Assembly: GCA_019916065.1 (NCBI GenBank)
Contig: CM034238.1
Span: 35,618,402 to 35,682,401 of the forward strand
Length of the DNA stretch: 64,000 bases
Direction of reading: 5' to 3'
Source of the DNA: Vitellaria paradoxa
Taxonomy: Eukaryota; Streptophyta; Magnoliopsida; Ericales; Sapotaceae
The notes below the pieces were generated by a model that did no database searches, was not told where the DNA came from, and was given only the letters and a program-made list of their open reading frames with translations. Position numbers and translations under genes: made by a program. Positions 1-12,840 of this stretch are shown here, in pieces; positions within the stretch are counted from its first letter, which is position 1, and each line of letters begins with the position of its first letter.

Positions 1-449
1 AGAATGTTCTGACTTTTCTGGCTCACAAGCTTGATGTATATTGTCTCTGTGTGTAACCTTGAAGATGCGCAGAAGATATATATAGAGAAACTAAGGTAGC
101 TAGGGCTTGAAATAGGCTGAAACTGGCTGAAAGAAGTACTTTACGGGGCGGTCTTCCCGCAGCTTTCCCGCAGCTCAGAGCGGGCTTCCCGCACGGCTTA
201 TTTTCCAAGTCAAGCTCTTAGTATTTTCCTGCACCTAACCGTGGCCTTCCCACGGGCTTCCTGCGTAAATCAAGTTTGGCACTTGTTTGACTATTTCAGG
301 ACTTCCAAGCATTATGGAAACAGTTTCTCTGAGACCTTTTAGAATTCTATTTGACCTAAGACTCTAGTGCCTTAGCCTACACTAAGTCTAAAGTACAAAT
401 ACTTCTCTTTAATCATGGATTTGTCAATTTACAATATTTGGTCTTAACA
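1..449 (-). repeat. SIRE-type copia 3' LTR, cut by window start
   Basis: Read on the minus strand, the LTR begins TGTTAAGACC at 449, directly after a purine tract (AATGGGGAGAT), the usual order at a Ty1/copia 3' end. The other LTR end lies outside the window. A second family copy ending at 51666 matches it along its length: both share the motif AAGATATATATAGAG and the run around GGCTTCCTGCGTAAATC. The LTR contains several CTTCCCGC motifs (about 150-260). The boundary is well supported; the lineage name rests on the RNase H and post-pol ORF to the right. Confidence 0.75.
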
Positions 450-460
450 ATCTCCCCATT
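450..460 (-). other. Polypurine tract of copia element
   Basis: Minus-strand AATGGGGAGAT abuts the LTR start at 449. It is the expected plus-strand DNA primer of a copia element. An equivalent AATGGGGGAGAT abuts the related LTR at 51666. Confidence 0.7.
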
Positions 461-951
461 TGGCAATTCCATGTCAAAACTAAAAAAGAACAGTACAAAT
501 AAATTCATCCTAGATTGAGGCCTCAGTAAACTTGTTATCCATCAACATGATCCAATTGTCATCCATCAATATGTTCCAATTGTTTTTCCATCAACATGTT
601 CCAATCAATCTTTTTCACTATAGATGCACACTTAACAAACTAATTACGGCATTATGTGGCAACAATGAATAAAAATCAACAACCAATCATTTAGCTCATG
701 ATGCATCCAAACAGAGATAATCCAATAAGATAAAAAAATACAACCATACATCAACGCCATAAATTGATATCCAAAAGAGTTCATAAACATAAACGATAAG
801 AACAACAAATAAAATAGTTCAAATAACAACAAGAGACGACAAGATAATCAAAAGATGAAAATCAACATCCAAGTCCATCATAAGTGTTATCATTCAAATC
901 CATCACATGTGCTTTTCCCATTTTTTGACTTGGAATTGACAATAAAAGACA

Positions 952-2228
952 TCATTGAGCATCCTCATCATGGGCACCATCATCACTATCTCCATCATCA
1001 CCAGCATTTTGAGCTCCCCCTGTACGATGAACGCTGGCTCCATCACCTTGGTCACCCATGTGTGGAAAGATGTTGCTGCCGAAGGGGTCTCCAAAGGTAT
1101 AGGCATAAGTGTTCAAATTCTACTGGACTTGATTTAGTGTGAGGTGCATCTCATTCTGTCGTGTCTATATGGCTTGCAACTGAGTGTCCATATCCATTTT
1201 GATTCCATGAAGCTCTCCCTATCTAGAATCTATAGCATCAAATTACTGATAGACTTGAAAGTGAAAAGCCTGATTCTCCCCGTAAATAGATGCACATAAC
1301 ACCCAGCATATTCATGTCATAACCTACACGGGGTGCTAGAAAAAGGGGCAAACGGATTAAAAGAAGGTAGAGTAGGCTGAGGAGGGACAAGTGGAGGGGC
1401 AACCTGGGGAGCTGGAGTAGGCTTAAAGTGGGTCCTACTACGTTATGCAGACACATGATTAATCATGTTAGGTAACATGATTAATCATGTTAGTTATCTT
1501 GATTAACTCATAGTTGGGAGGCAACTCGACACCAAGAGATAGAAGGTAATGAGTAATAAACAGACCAAAAGGCATGGAATCAGAGCTAGACATAGAATCA
1601 CTAGTAGTAGCTATGAGATGAAACATGAATAAGGGCAAATCAAAGATTTGACCAGTAACTATGGAATGCAAGATGCACACTGTAGTGATGTGAAAAGTCG
1701 GATCAATAGAATTCACTACATATAGATGTAGCATCCTATTAATCTCAGACAACTGTCGGTGAGGAATAGTCTCTCTGACCCAGTCAAATCGTCCTCTGTA
1801 AGTAAACGAGAAATGGTCTGAACAGATGGGCCGCCTATATCAAGAACAGGCTCAAAATCAACATGCTTAGGGTGTGGAATACTAAAAAACTCAGAAATAA
1901 CATAAGGTGTCAACTCAATATCAATAGAATGAACATATGAACGCAAGACACCAGTAGTAAAATCAATGGCATGCATGCTCACAAAATTCACGAACAAGTT
2001 CTCCTATCGTATACTCATAAAAATGACCCTCAAAGCCAGAATAGGAAGCATATGCAGACCATCCTAATGATCAAAATAACTCTCTACAAGGGGAAAGTCA
2101 CGCAGTAAAATGCTATGCTCAATGACAATGGGATGATACATGAACGTGTCATCATAAAAAGATTGTTCACGATTTCTCCTAAATCTATGCGAGTCATAAC
2201 AAGGACAGCGGCGTCTCCTACGGGCCAT
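952..2228 (-). pseudogene. Post-pol ORF of SIRE-type copia element, decayed
   Basis: The likely start at 2228 gives a basic N-terminus (MARRRRRCPCYDSHRFRRNR). The protein then continues in pieces, frames changing near 1740 and stops interrupting. The middle (about 1990-1470) resembles the globular domain of the putative plant transposon protein family (PF20167-like, from memory), with HIDxxFH-type segments ending in a PFGLFITHYLL stretch. Downstream (about 1250-1140) is a heptad-like, probably coiled-coil stretch with at least four in-frame stops. The end (about 1015-952) is acidic, rich in D and G, and stops at 952-954. The trinucleotide-rich DNA there reads as a histidine-rich frame on the other strand, which I take as an artefact. 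The function of such ORFs is unknown; env-like is a positional label, and I see no convincing membrane segment. Confidence 0.55.
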
Positions 2229-3465
2229 AGGAATAACGAACTGACGAACTAAGGGAGTAAAACACAAAAGAAATTGTATCTTGAACAAGACAAGACAGAA
2301 CTACTGAACAGAGGGAGACACACATGTCAGGCTGACGTTAGGATGAACAGTGATAAAAAAATGAGGCTCGGGGGCTTTAAAACAGCCATACTACAGGAAG
2401 ACCGCACCCGCGGCAATCCTTCGCCCATCCTGCGGGGATCCAGCGGCTATCCCATGAAGCACAATCCCTGCCAAACCACTCTCTGTATTTTTCCGTGACT
2501 CAGAGCGCCCTAGCTGCTGTCATCCCACAAATTTTTGATTTTTTTTAATTGAAAATAACTAAAAAACAAAAGAATAATAAAAAAAATCTAAGGGAAAAAC
2601 ATGAGGATAGTCAAAGAATTTTAAGTCCTATTCCCTTAAATACCTATCAAAACACAGGTTCAAGCTTGTAATAAAAACATAAGTAATGATGAAAGAGAAT
2701 TCCAAAACATACTCTACTTATTATGTCATGAGATGTTCACACATGTCATACCAGTGGTCAAATGCCTGTGCAGTGTGTGAAACGAGGTTTTGAGAGATCA
2801 CGATCTATACTTTTCACATACTTACAAGATATTCAAGAAAGTTCCTTTTGAATTTTCGATTGAGTCAAGTAAAGAGTGCAGTGAAAACTCTTCAACTAAA
2901 TACACCTTATTCATTGTTTTCAACTAAACACCAAAGTATAATAACCACCAATTTTCTTTCTCTTTTCCTTTTTTTTTTAATTTTTCTTAGCAACTTTCAC
3001 ACACTTATGGATAGGTAGCCTTCTTCCTGTATCGTCAAACCCAGAGGGTGGTTATTTTGATAACCCGCACGTCAATAGGCTAGCTCCATTCTATCCCATT
3101 GGTAGCCCTTTCCAAGTTTTTATTTTTTCAATACTCACACAATCAATAGTCCAAAAAGGAGACTTTAATGAGTACAAGTAAGTAAGGAAAAATTAGTTCT
3201 TGACCACCTAACCTTAGTGATTTTTCAAAAAGGCACACCACTATCATGATAAGGAACATCAAAACATAAGTTTCAAGAATATTAAGGAAGTCAATTTCAT
3301 AACTCTTATGCAAATTAAAAGCAATGCTTCCATAATTTTGAAATGTATATGAAGGAATAGTCCTTAAAGTAATCATAAAATCATCATCCTTTTCCAAAAT
3401 AATATCTAGCTATACCTATATAGATATATATAAACAAAAATTAAAGAAAAAATTAGGAGCGCGCT

Positions 3466-3826
3466 TTAGTCTAGGGAACAAACACCCAGAAATGATCTGA
3501 GAGATTCAAACTTCAAATGGTCTAACGGTTTGGTGAATATGTCAGCTAGTTGGTGTTGAGTTTCAATGTGCTCTAGAGTGATGACTTGATGCTCAACTAG
3601 CTCACAGATAAAATGGTATCGAATGTCAATGTGTATGGTGCGAGAATGTTGGACACGATTCTTAGAGATATAGATGGCACTAAGATTATCACAATATACA
3701 ATCATGGTTTTCTAATCAACTCCATAATCTGCTAGCATTTGTTTCATCCGAAGAAGTTGGGTGCAACAACTACGAGCGGCTATGTACTCAGATTCAGTAG
3801 TGAACAAGGATATGGAGTTTTGTTTC
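3466..3826 (-). pseudogene. Copia RNase H, C-terminal fragment
   Basis: Minus-strand translation gives the copia RNase H signature: SLFTTESEYIAA, then CDNLSAIYISKN, a HIDIRYHFI segment, and QLADIFTKPL near the end, closing with GVCSLD and a stop at 3466-3468. This is the pattern of the last domain of SIRE and related copia pol. An in-frame stop lies just before the CDN motif (near 3714), so the copy is dead. The domain is cut on its N-terminal side, at the KKQNSIS segment, by the LTR starting at 3827. Confident as copia RNase H; the lineage is an inference. Confidence 0.85.
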
Positions 3827-5345
3827 TGCTTGTTCTTGTTTAATTACCTCACTCCAAAATAAAAGCTCAAATGAAAATTTAGATTATAAATTCAAATTTA
3901 AAGAAAATGTTAAGTGAGGTAAATCAAGACAAGTTTTCCCCCAAGTGCAAGGTGTGGTTGAAGCACAAAATAACTGGTAAGTCCTTGGTCATTTCCACAG
4001 GGATCTAGGGAGTAATGAAGTGAATGACTCTAATGGAGATTAATTTGGCAAAACACAACTCACAAAAAAATGTGAACCAGAAAATTAAAATCTGATTTGG
4101 TTGGTTGATGATTTTGAACTAATTTTCCAAAAGCAAAGTGAATTTAAACTAAAAGATTAAGTGATAAAAAGGTTGAGCAAGACAAGTTTAATACCAATCC
4201 GAATGAATTTCAAGTGTCAAGAGTTTATAAATTACCAAATCAATTTGTACTGATTTTTGAGAAAATTAATTTCAATTGAAACAAACCATGGATTAAACAC
4301 TCAATGTGCATAACCTATTTTAAGGACAATAGGAGTTCTAATTCTAGCAACCCACATACAACAATGTCATGAGAGTTCTAAGTTAAGCAACACCTATGAA
4401 CTCATCAATAGGATATACAAAGTTGGATTAATCGGGTCTTGAATCAATGAGTTCTAAGACACCCAGCTGCAAATTGACTTGATAACCATAAGAACTCAAA
4501 GTAAATTCATGAAGTTCGGCCACTTGAGATTCATTGGAAGGGCATTACCCTTGCCTTGGCCCGAGAAGACTTAGCCGAGCATGCTAAAAAGAAGAAAAAC
4601 AGAAGTAGAAATCTGATTGGAAGACATTACAATCTGAAATTGAAAGTTTAATGGATTTAGAACTGAAAATCTGATTACAGAAATTGGAATGAATTCAAAA
4701 TGTAAATCTCAAAAACTCCAATGCCGAATTGAAATTCCAATGTAAAACTATGAACTCTCAATGAATTTCTCTCCAAAACTCTCTCTACAAAAAACTGAAT
4801 CTCTCCCCCAAAATGTTCTCTGTTTTCCGTGTGTGTCTCCCCCTCCGTCTCTCTTCCTTCTCTCTCCTCTCCTTCTCTCTCCTCTAACCGAATGTACCCC
4901 TCATGATGGCTCCCTCTTTCTCCTATATCTTTTTTTACTGATTTGCCCTCCCTGGATTGCAGGTTACATCACATGGAGAAGTTGGGGTCACATGGAATTC
5001 GTTGCTGTGAAGAAGCTTATATTCGAATACAGTAAAACCATATTCGAATATGATCCTCTGCTGCAGAAATTTCCAAAATAGTGATTCTGATCTCTTTGCA
5101 TTGATTTCAACTGAATTTTCTTCTTCTTCTGAAGTAGCTTCAATCCTTTGATGTGTTGTGCAGCATGCTTTCTTCTCAACATCCTCAATGTAGCTTAATT
5201 TCTTGTTTTTGTGATGGAAATCAACACATATTCCACTTTGGAGATATGGAGATGAAATCTGCACAAAACATAGATTTTATATCTTTTTATGATGTGTGCA
5301 AGTGTAATTTGAATGTATAAATATGTAACAATTGATGTCCAATCA
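3827..5345 (-). repeat. Athila LTR 1 (3' LTR of unit A)
   Basis: Minus-strand LTR runs from TGATTGGACATC at 5345 to AACAAGCA at 3827 and is preceded by a purine-rich tract. Two ATTCGAATA palindromes lie at 5021-5029 and 5042-5050, 21 bp apart, with a TATA-like GATATAGG about 90 bp downstream on the minus strand (near 4925). By eye it shares several variants with LTR 4 rather than with LTRs 2 and 3. Confidence 0.92.
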
Positions 5346-7052
5346 CACACCCCCCAACTACAACATTACTAGTCCCTAGTAATGCTTCTAATAGAAGGAA
5401 TAGGAGAGAAATCCAAAAGCATTAATTTCATTTCAATTTGAATGATATTTCAGCTATTCATATGGAATTAGTCAACACCATAAGCAAAAATTTTCATAAG
5501 TAAAGTTTAAAATTTAAAATTTTATAAAAGATGTGAAACTTGCCAAATGTGTGAAATGAATGTGAATGAATAGCAACTTTTAACTCTATCAATCTTAACA
5601 TACATCTTTAGAACTTCATTCAATTCTGAACTTTGCATTCCATTTCATTCCCAAGTTTTGACTTCAAATCTCACCTTGGAATTCACTCCAAAGAAAATAG
5701 AGCACACAAGGTTTCACTCAAGATGCCCCTTATTAAGAGTAAATGTTCATCAAATTCTAGAAGGTGGCATCAACAAGTCAAAAACGATGTATTCAAGAAA
5801 GAATTAGACTTGGCATAACTCCATGAAGGAATGATGTAGCAAAGTAATTTCAGAATTTTCACCATGATTCCCTAATTCCTAAATTTCACAATTGAATGAA
5901 AATTCTTCCAAAGATCAATTAGGACTTGCAATGGGTTGTAATGGGGCCATGAGGTTTAATAAGGTAATAGAAGGAACGGATAAGGAATTCAAAAACTGAT
6001 TTGGAACACTGAAATAAACTTTCTTCCACCCTTCTCCAATTCATTTATATTGTTTTTTTTTTTTTGAAAATTACCTCAAGTGAATGTATTTCAAAATTAA
6101 AACAGTTTCCACCTTTTTGATTTTCTTTTTATCAACAATTTCCCTTAACATTTCCTTTTTCCTCATTCCATTCATTTTTCTTTCTTCTCACCTCCAAATC
6201 CCACAATTCAGCCCACCAACCTTCATTTCTATTCTCAGTGCATTCCAAAATACATAGGGAAGGCTAGAGAACATTCATTTTGGTTAAAGGAATTATGTGG
6301 TAAAAATGAAGAAGTATGAATGCTCTAATAAGGCTCAAACTTGGCTACAATGGTCATGTTTATCAAAGAAAGGCATTCCAAGCTCAAATGTTAAGAAAAA
6401 TGGCCTAATATCACTTCTATGATTTCATTCCATCCAACCATAAAAGTTAAGAATCAGAAGTCTAGTTCCATTCTTCCATCACTTCACAAACACCCAAAGC
6501 AAAATAGTATAAGTGGAGTTATTGAAGGAATTTGAAGTGCAAAAAGCTTGAGCTTTTGGAAAGCCCTTAGAGTAAATGAAGTCTCTCATGAACAAAGTTT
6601 AAGGCTCAAATATCTCACTTCAGGTTTTAAGTCTCCACTATATCTGGAAATCCATAAAACACATTATTCATTCATAAATTCATTCCTCAAGACAAATGTT
6701 AGATCAATAATCCTCAAACTAAATCCATTCACACACTTTTCAACTTAAAAACACATGGCAACCACAACAACTCTTAAAATTTCATACTTCAACTCAGCTC
6801 AATCCAATTTATGCAAATGACATCACTAATTCCAAGAAAATAGAAATTTCATTCATTCCAAGTTGTAAGTTCAAAGTCATAGGCAGCAAAAGTAAAACAA
6901 AACAACTTAAACCTAATCAAAAGAAACAAACAGCAGGAACATCAATCCAAATCCTATTGTTGACAAAACATATTTGAAATATTCTGAAGATTTGCTGTCA
7001 AAAATCTGGTTTCAAGGACAAAAGAGTCTGGATCATGGCTGAAATACTGAAA
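5346..7052 (-). other. 3' UTR and polypurine tract, unit A
   Basis: Non-coding stretch between ORF3 and the 3' LTR. The polypurine tract (minus strand GTTGGGGGGTGTG) is at 5346-5358, next to the LTR. The rest is AT-rich and conserved in units B and C. Part of it (about 6560-6650) is recognisable in the 3' UTR of element D around 47700-47760. No gene is seen. Confidence 0.7.
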
Positions 7053-8432
7053 TTAAGCATTTCTCCCTTCTTGACTCAATTCGAATATGCTCTCCACCAT
7101 TCGAATAAGCTTTTGCTGCCCCTGTCTCAGCTCACTAACTTCCCTCATTAGTACTTCTTGATTTTTCTGGATTAATTTCAACTTCTCCTCTGTGGTCATG
7201 GGGGCTGCTTCAGTTGCCTCCTCCTCTGCTGGCTGCTGCTGGTTGTTCTCAACTGCAGGTGGAACAGCCTTCTTCAATTGTCATCGACTTCGATTCATAG
7301 ATATCTTGTCTATCAAAGGAGCAGCTTTCACAATGGCCATTCCTACCTCTTCCTCTATTCCCAAAAAGTGCTGAATTATCTCTGTAATTAAACCTCCAAA
7401 AGGCAGCCCAGCAGTGGATTCTGATTTCTCTACCACATGAGAAATAACCAACCAAATGTGGTAAGGTAAATCCATGGGAATGCCTAACAACAACTTTCCC
7501 ATAATCATGGCTTGTTCAAGAGTGATGGTTGACTTGTAAGCATGGGGCAGAAATAAAGAACAGACTAGCATGTGAAGGATATTACTTTTGGGAGTAATTC
7601 CTGACTTGGACATCCTAGCAGTGGTCCATTGAGCTTGAGGGTTGGCTGTGAAGAGCCTAGCCAAATTGTCCTTATGCAATTGCTTCTCCCATTGTGCTTT
7701 TTGTTTAGGTGTGGATTCGGGTATTCTTTCAACAGGCAAGTGACCTATGAAAGAAATCTTCTCAAGATTCAAACTAATTCTCTTCCCTCTAACCTTAGAG
7801 TTTATCTCAGGTCTCCCATGAATCATACCCACTTCAGCATTTGAGTAAAACTCTCTCACATATGGTACCACAACCCTCCTACTGGTTGTAACCCAATGTG
7901 CCCAGCCCCTTTGCTCAAATAATTGTAACAATTCATAGGCTGGTTCATTGTAATCCTCCAATTTAATTCCTCTTTCACTCAACACAGCTCTCTTGCTGTA
8001 ATTCTCATCATATTTCAGCTTTGAAGCTTTGTTGGAAAACCTCAAGTTATCAAAAGAACCCTCATCAAAAAGATCATGGTCAGATTGTGCTTCAGGTTCA
8101 TCCTCAGGAACATTTTCAGAGGTATGGACCTCATGCTCAGGAGCAGTGGTGTGTTCCTTAGTAGGCACATTCTCAGGAACTCCAACAGAGTTTTCCTTTT
8201 CAACATTAGAGACATGATCATCATGTCTCTCACTCAAACTCTCATTACCTACAGAATGGAATGATTCTGTTCTAGAGGAGGACCTACGGTCTGATTTAAA
8301 AGATGACAATTCATATGTTATGGGTTCCTGAACAACAAGTGAAGAACCCTTACCATGTTGGCTCAAAATCCTCATGCTCTTTCTTTTAGCCTTACCTTTG
8401 TAAGCCATCTTCTTCATCCTCTTTGGTGGCAT
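7053..8432 (-). pseudogene. ORF3 (post-pol ORF), unit A, one nonsense mutation
   Basis: Same protein as the intact 459-aa copy in unit B, opening with MPPKRMKKMAYKGK. It is open for 383 codons from 8432 and then stops at about 7281 because a glycine codon after MNRSR has become TGA. The remaining C-terminal part (proline/glutamine/glutamate-rich linker and coiled coil) stays open to 7053. No frameshift was noticed. The domain structure is described under unit B. Confidence 0.8.
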
Positions 8433-9182
8433 CTTGCTTCAATTGATTCTCCACCCTTTATCAGAAATTCTCCAAAGCTGTAAACCCTAGCTTCTTCAAT
8501 CGCAGCTCTGTATCTGAATCTTCCTTTCAATGTCAACTCAAAATCACACTCAGATAATCTGAAAGTAAATCAGCAATTTGCAATTCCAGTGTCCAGAAAA
8601 CCAGAAATTCTTCCCCCACTTCTTAAGAATACTCAAATTAAGTTTTGCCAACAGCTAGGATTCGAAAATTATTTCAAAAAAATAACTAATTCAAGAAGAA
8701 GTTTTGCAATTTTTCCAAATTTTCAAAATTTTTTTTTTCAATTTCAACATATGCAAACTCAAACTGACATAAGCATGATCTTAATTCAATTCAAGCAATT
8801 CCAAATCATATCAAAACATTCTGATCATATCCAATCACTCAATTCAGCAAATTGCAGTAAAAATACTATTCACATCCACAAACTCAGATTGTGTCCCCCC
8901 CAACTAAAATCATGCATTGTCCTCAATGTATTAAACCAGCAAGTTAAAGAAAGGTTGGTGAAGTAACATACTGAAGATTGTGAATGAAAATTCAACTTAT
9001 TACCAAGAAATGAAAGCTGATAGTCAGCTGCTGTGACCAATTCCCCACCAACTTGTCTCAAGCTCACATTTCAGTATGAAAACAGAATTTTTTTTTTTTT
9101 TTACAAAAACAAAAGAAAACAGAAAATCAAAGGCATAACAGAACCTATACTATTATGATACAAAGTCAGAGTCCTTTCTTCA
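8433..9182 (-). other. Leader between pol and ORF3, unit A (internally deleted)
   Basis: Contains the conserved hairpin CATTGAGGACAATG (8915-8928) and an internal purine tract (GTTGGGGGGGACA, about 8891-8904) on the minus strand. Compared with units B and C it lacks a block near 8578, which in the others carries three ATTCGAATA palindromes and a TATATA, and a second block near 9075, which carries an 18-bp palindrome. These two losses largely account for unit A being about 320 bp shorter than B. Confidence 0.7.
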
Positions 9183-12100
9183 TTCAAACAGGATTTGGGG
9201 GATCTTCAAGATCCCAACTCTCTACTTCAGCAACAAAATTCTCATGATACTCTTTCAATCTCTGTCCATTCACTCTAAAACATTCTTGGAGGTTGGATTT
9301 TGAATGTCAACAGCCCCAAACTCAGTGATGTTCTGAATCACATATGGACCACTCCATCTGGACTTCAACTTCCCGGGAAACAAGTGTAACCTTGAGTCAT
9401 ACAACAAAACCTTTTGACCCACAAACAACTCTCTTTTGAGGATATGTGTATCATGCCATTTCTTCACTCTATCCTTGGTGATCTTAGCATTCTCATATGC
9501 ATCATTCCTAATCTCCTCAAGCTCATTTAGTTACAATTTTCTTTGAAAACCAGATTCAGTGATGCTCTCATTAAAATGTCTCACTGCCCAAAAGGCCTTG
9601 TGTTCAAGTTCCACAGGAAGATGACAAGCTTTCCATACACTAACCTATAAGGAGACATGCCTAGGATAGTCTTGTAGGCAGTCCTATAAGCCCAAAGTGC
9701 ATCAACCAATTTCAAAGACCAATCTTTCCTTGTGGGATTCACTGTTTTTTCAATGATTCTTTTGATCTCTCTATTGGCTAATTCAGCTTGTCCACTTGTT
9801 TGGGGGTGGTAAGATGTTCCAACCTTGTGTAACACCCCATACTTCTTCATCAAAAGACCAACATGTCTATTGCAAAAATGTGTTCCCCTATCACTTATCA
9901 TGGCCTTTGGCATTCCAAATCTTGAAAACACATTTTCCTTCAAAAATTTTATCACTACCTTGTGGTCATTGGTCCTAGTTGGTATGGCTTCTACCCACTT
10001 TGAAACATAATCCACTGCCACTAAGATATACTCATTGCCAAATGAATTCACAAATGGTCCCATAAAATCCATACCCCAGCAATCAAAGATATCAAGCACA
10101 TAAATGGGGTGAAGTGGCATCATGTTTCTCCTAGTGATCTTACCAAGCCTTTGACACCTATCACAAGCAACACAAAAGGCATGCACATCCCTAAACATGG
10201 TAGGCCAAAACAATCCACTCTGTAAAATCTTTGCCACTGTCTTCCTAGCTGAAAAATGACCTCCACATGCAAGAGTATGACAAAAACTAATGACACTCTG
10301 GGCTTCACTCTCGGGTATGCATCTCCTTATGACTTGATCTGAGCAATACTTAAACAAATAAGGGTCATCCCAGAAAAAGTGTCTCACATTCCTAAAGAAC
10401 TTCCTTCTATCCAGCATGGTCCAGTGAGAAGGCACAATACCTGAAGCTAGGTAGTTGGCTATATCTGCAAACCAAGGTACCTCAGAAGAGTCTATGTGGA
10501 ACAACTGCTCATCAGGGAATGTCTCATTGATGGGAGAATCAAAAGATGCTAAATCTTGATGTGGGAGTCTAGAAAGGTGATCAGCAACTACATTTTCAAC
10601 TCCCTTTTTGTCCTTGATTTCTAAATCAAATTCTTGAAGCAGAAGAATCCATCTAATAAGTCTAGGCTTAGCATCAGGTTTGGTCAAGAGATACTTCAAA
10701 GCAGCATGGTCAGTGTATACTATGACATGGGAACCTACCAGGTATGATCTGAACTTGTCCAAGGCATATACTACTGCTAGCAACTCCTTCTCAGTAGTAG
10801 TGTAATTCCTTTGTGCTTCACTAAGGGTTTTGCTAGCATAGTACAACACATGTGGTCTCCTATCCCTCCTCTGTCCTAGCACTGCACCAATGGCACAATC
10901 ACTAGCATCACACATGATTTCAAATGGTAAAGTCCAGTCTGGTGGCTGCATAATGGGAGCTGAGGTGAGCAAACTCTTAAGTCTATCAAATGAGGCCTGA
11001 CACTCTGGTGTCCAATCAAAGGGAACATCCTGGGATAGAAGGTTGCACAAAGGTCTAGCAATGGCACTGAATGATGCAATGAACCTTCTATAAAACCCAG
11101 CATGGCCAAGAAATGATCTGATATCCTTAACACATCTAGGGGTAGGAAGTTTTTGAATAATTTCCACTTTGGCTTTGTCTACTTCTATCCCCCTAGAAGA
11201 CACTATGTGGCCAAGGACAATTCCATGAGTTACCATAAAGTGGCATTTTTCCCAGTTCAAAACCAAGTTTTTCTCCTCACATCTAATCAAAACCTTCTCT
11301 AAGTTTCCCAAACATGTATCAAAGTCACTGCCATATACTGAAAAGTCATCCATAAAAACTTCAAGGAATCTCTCTACAAAATCACTAAACAGACTCATCA
11401 TACATCTCTGAAATGTTGCAGGAGCATTGCAAAGACCAAAAGGCATACGCCTATATGCAAATGTGCCAAATGGGCAAGTGAATGTGGTCTTTTCCTGATC
11501 CTCCAATGCAATCTCAATCTGATTATACCCAGAGTAACCATCCAAGAAACAGTAAAATGCATGCCCTGCCACTCTTTCCAATACCTGATCTAGGAATGGA
11601 AGAGGGAAGTGATCTTTCCTTGTAACTGCATTCAACTTTCTATAATCTATGCACATGCGCCATCCTGTTTGGATGCGCATTGGAACTAATTCCTCTTTTT
11701 CATTCTTAATCACAGTCACTCCAGATTTCTTAGGCACTACCTGAGTTGGACTCACCCACTTAGAATCTGAGATGGGGCTAGATAATTCCAGCATCCAAAA
11801 GCTTGATTACCTCCCCTCTAACAACCTCTTTCATGTTGGGGTTGAGTCTCCTTTGCATTTGCCTAATAGGCTTGGCCTCATCCTCCAAAAATATTCTATG
11901 AGTGCAAATCAATGGACTTATTCCCTGCAGATCTGCTATAGTCCAGCCCAAAGCTCCTCTATGCTTCCTCAAGACTTCCACAAGTCTATTTTCTTGGTCC
12001 CAACCTCAGCTGAGATGAAATGACAGCTGGATAGGACTCTCCCTCACCCAAAAATACATACTTCAAGCCACTTGGCAAGGGTTTTCTCTCAGGTTTTGGT

Positions 12101-12837
12101 GGCTGGTCCAAAAATGACAGAGGCTTAGCTATGGGCAGCTCTAAAGACTCAACAGATGGTCTCCACTGATTCACCAATAGCATTGAATTTTTCATTTCCT
12201 CAAATTCTCCTCCCTCACAATTCTCCAAGTCACAATCAGCTAGGAAATCTACTTGCTCATTATTCAGTAAGGCTTTCTCCAAAGGGTCATCAAAATACTC
12301 TCTATCAAAGTGATCTTGAGTGGTTGTTTGAATCCAATCAACTTCCTCTACTTCCTCATAATCACTCGGCTGTTTGGTCACCTTGAAGATGTTTTTCTCA
12401 ATTGTCATGTTTCCAAAGGAGAACTTGATAACTCCAGTTCTACAATTGATCAAGGCATTTGAGGTGGCCAAAAATGGTCTTCCTAGGATAACAGGTACAG
12501 CTGGTTGGTTTCCTTGAATGGGCTGAGTATCTAGCACTATAAAGTCCACCGGAAAGTAAAAATGATCCACTTGAATCAAGACATCCTCAACCACACCCCT
12601 AGGGACTTTAACTGACCTATCAGCAAGTTGTAGTGTCACCCTAGTAGGTCTAAGTTCTCCCAACCCCAGCTGTTTGTAAACAGTGAATGGTAAGAGGTTG
12701 ACACTTGCACCTAAATCTAGCAAAGCTTGATCTACCCTTTGATTCCCAATTAAGCAGGCTATGGTGGGGCAACCTGGATCTTTATATTTGGGAGGAGTTT
12801 TAAATTGCAAAATGGAGCTCACTTGTTCAGTCAAAAA
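9183..12837 (-). pseudogene. Athila pol (protease-RT-RNase H-integrase), unit A, frameshifted
   Basis: Minus strand, in order: retropepsin with DLGAS, RT with [16 protein letters not shown] and FMDD, RNase H with [13 protein letters not shown], integrase with HHCC zinc finger, D-D-E residues and a C-terminal GPY module. The longest open piece is 737 codons (9581-11794). Against unit B it has small indels near 12000, 11775, 9605 and 9280, and a premature stop near 9530. An in-frame TGA at 12841-12843 separates it from the gag fragment. It cannot make a complete Pol. Its TGG codon at the integrase KWVEA site is intact, unlike unit B. Confidence 0.88.
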
Positions 12838-12840
12838 TGC

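Larger units (their letters stand above)
450..3826 (-). mobile_element. 3' internal part of SIRE-type Ty1/copia element
   Basis: On the minus strand this holds, in order, the C-terminal part of RNase H (3826-3466), a spacer of about 1.2 kb (3465-2229) without a recognisable gene, a decayed post-pol ORF (2228-952), a short 3' UTR and the polypurine tract. A third ORF after pol is characteristic of the SIRE lineage of plant copia elements. The stretch at 2700-2790 recurs at 52080-52168 in the second copy, so the two copies are one family. The element is cut at 3826 by the first LTR of the Athila array. Its 5' part (LTR, gag, protease, integrase, RT) is not found to the right of the array, where a simple insertion would have left it. 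Confidence 0.7.

Noticed and set aside
855..1142. Plus-strand open frame with a histidine-rich stretch
   Set aside because: It is the complement of an acidic, aspartate/glycine-rich C-terminus of the decayed post-pol ORF on the minus strand; the trinucleotide-rich DNA gives histidine runs by chance.
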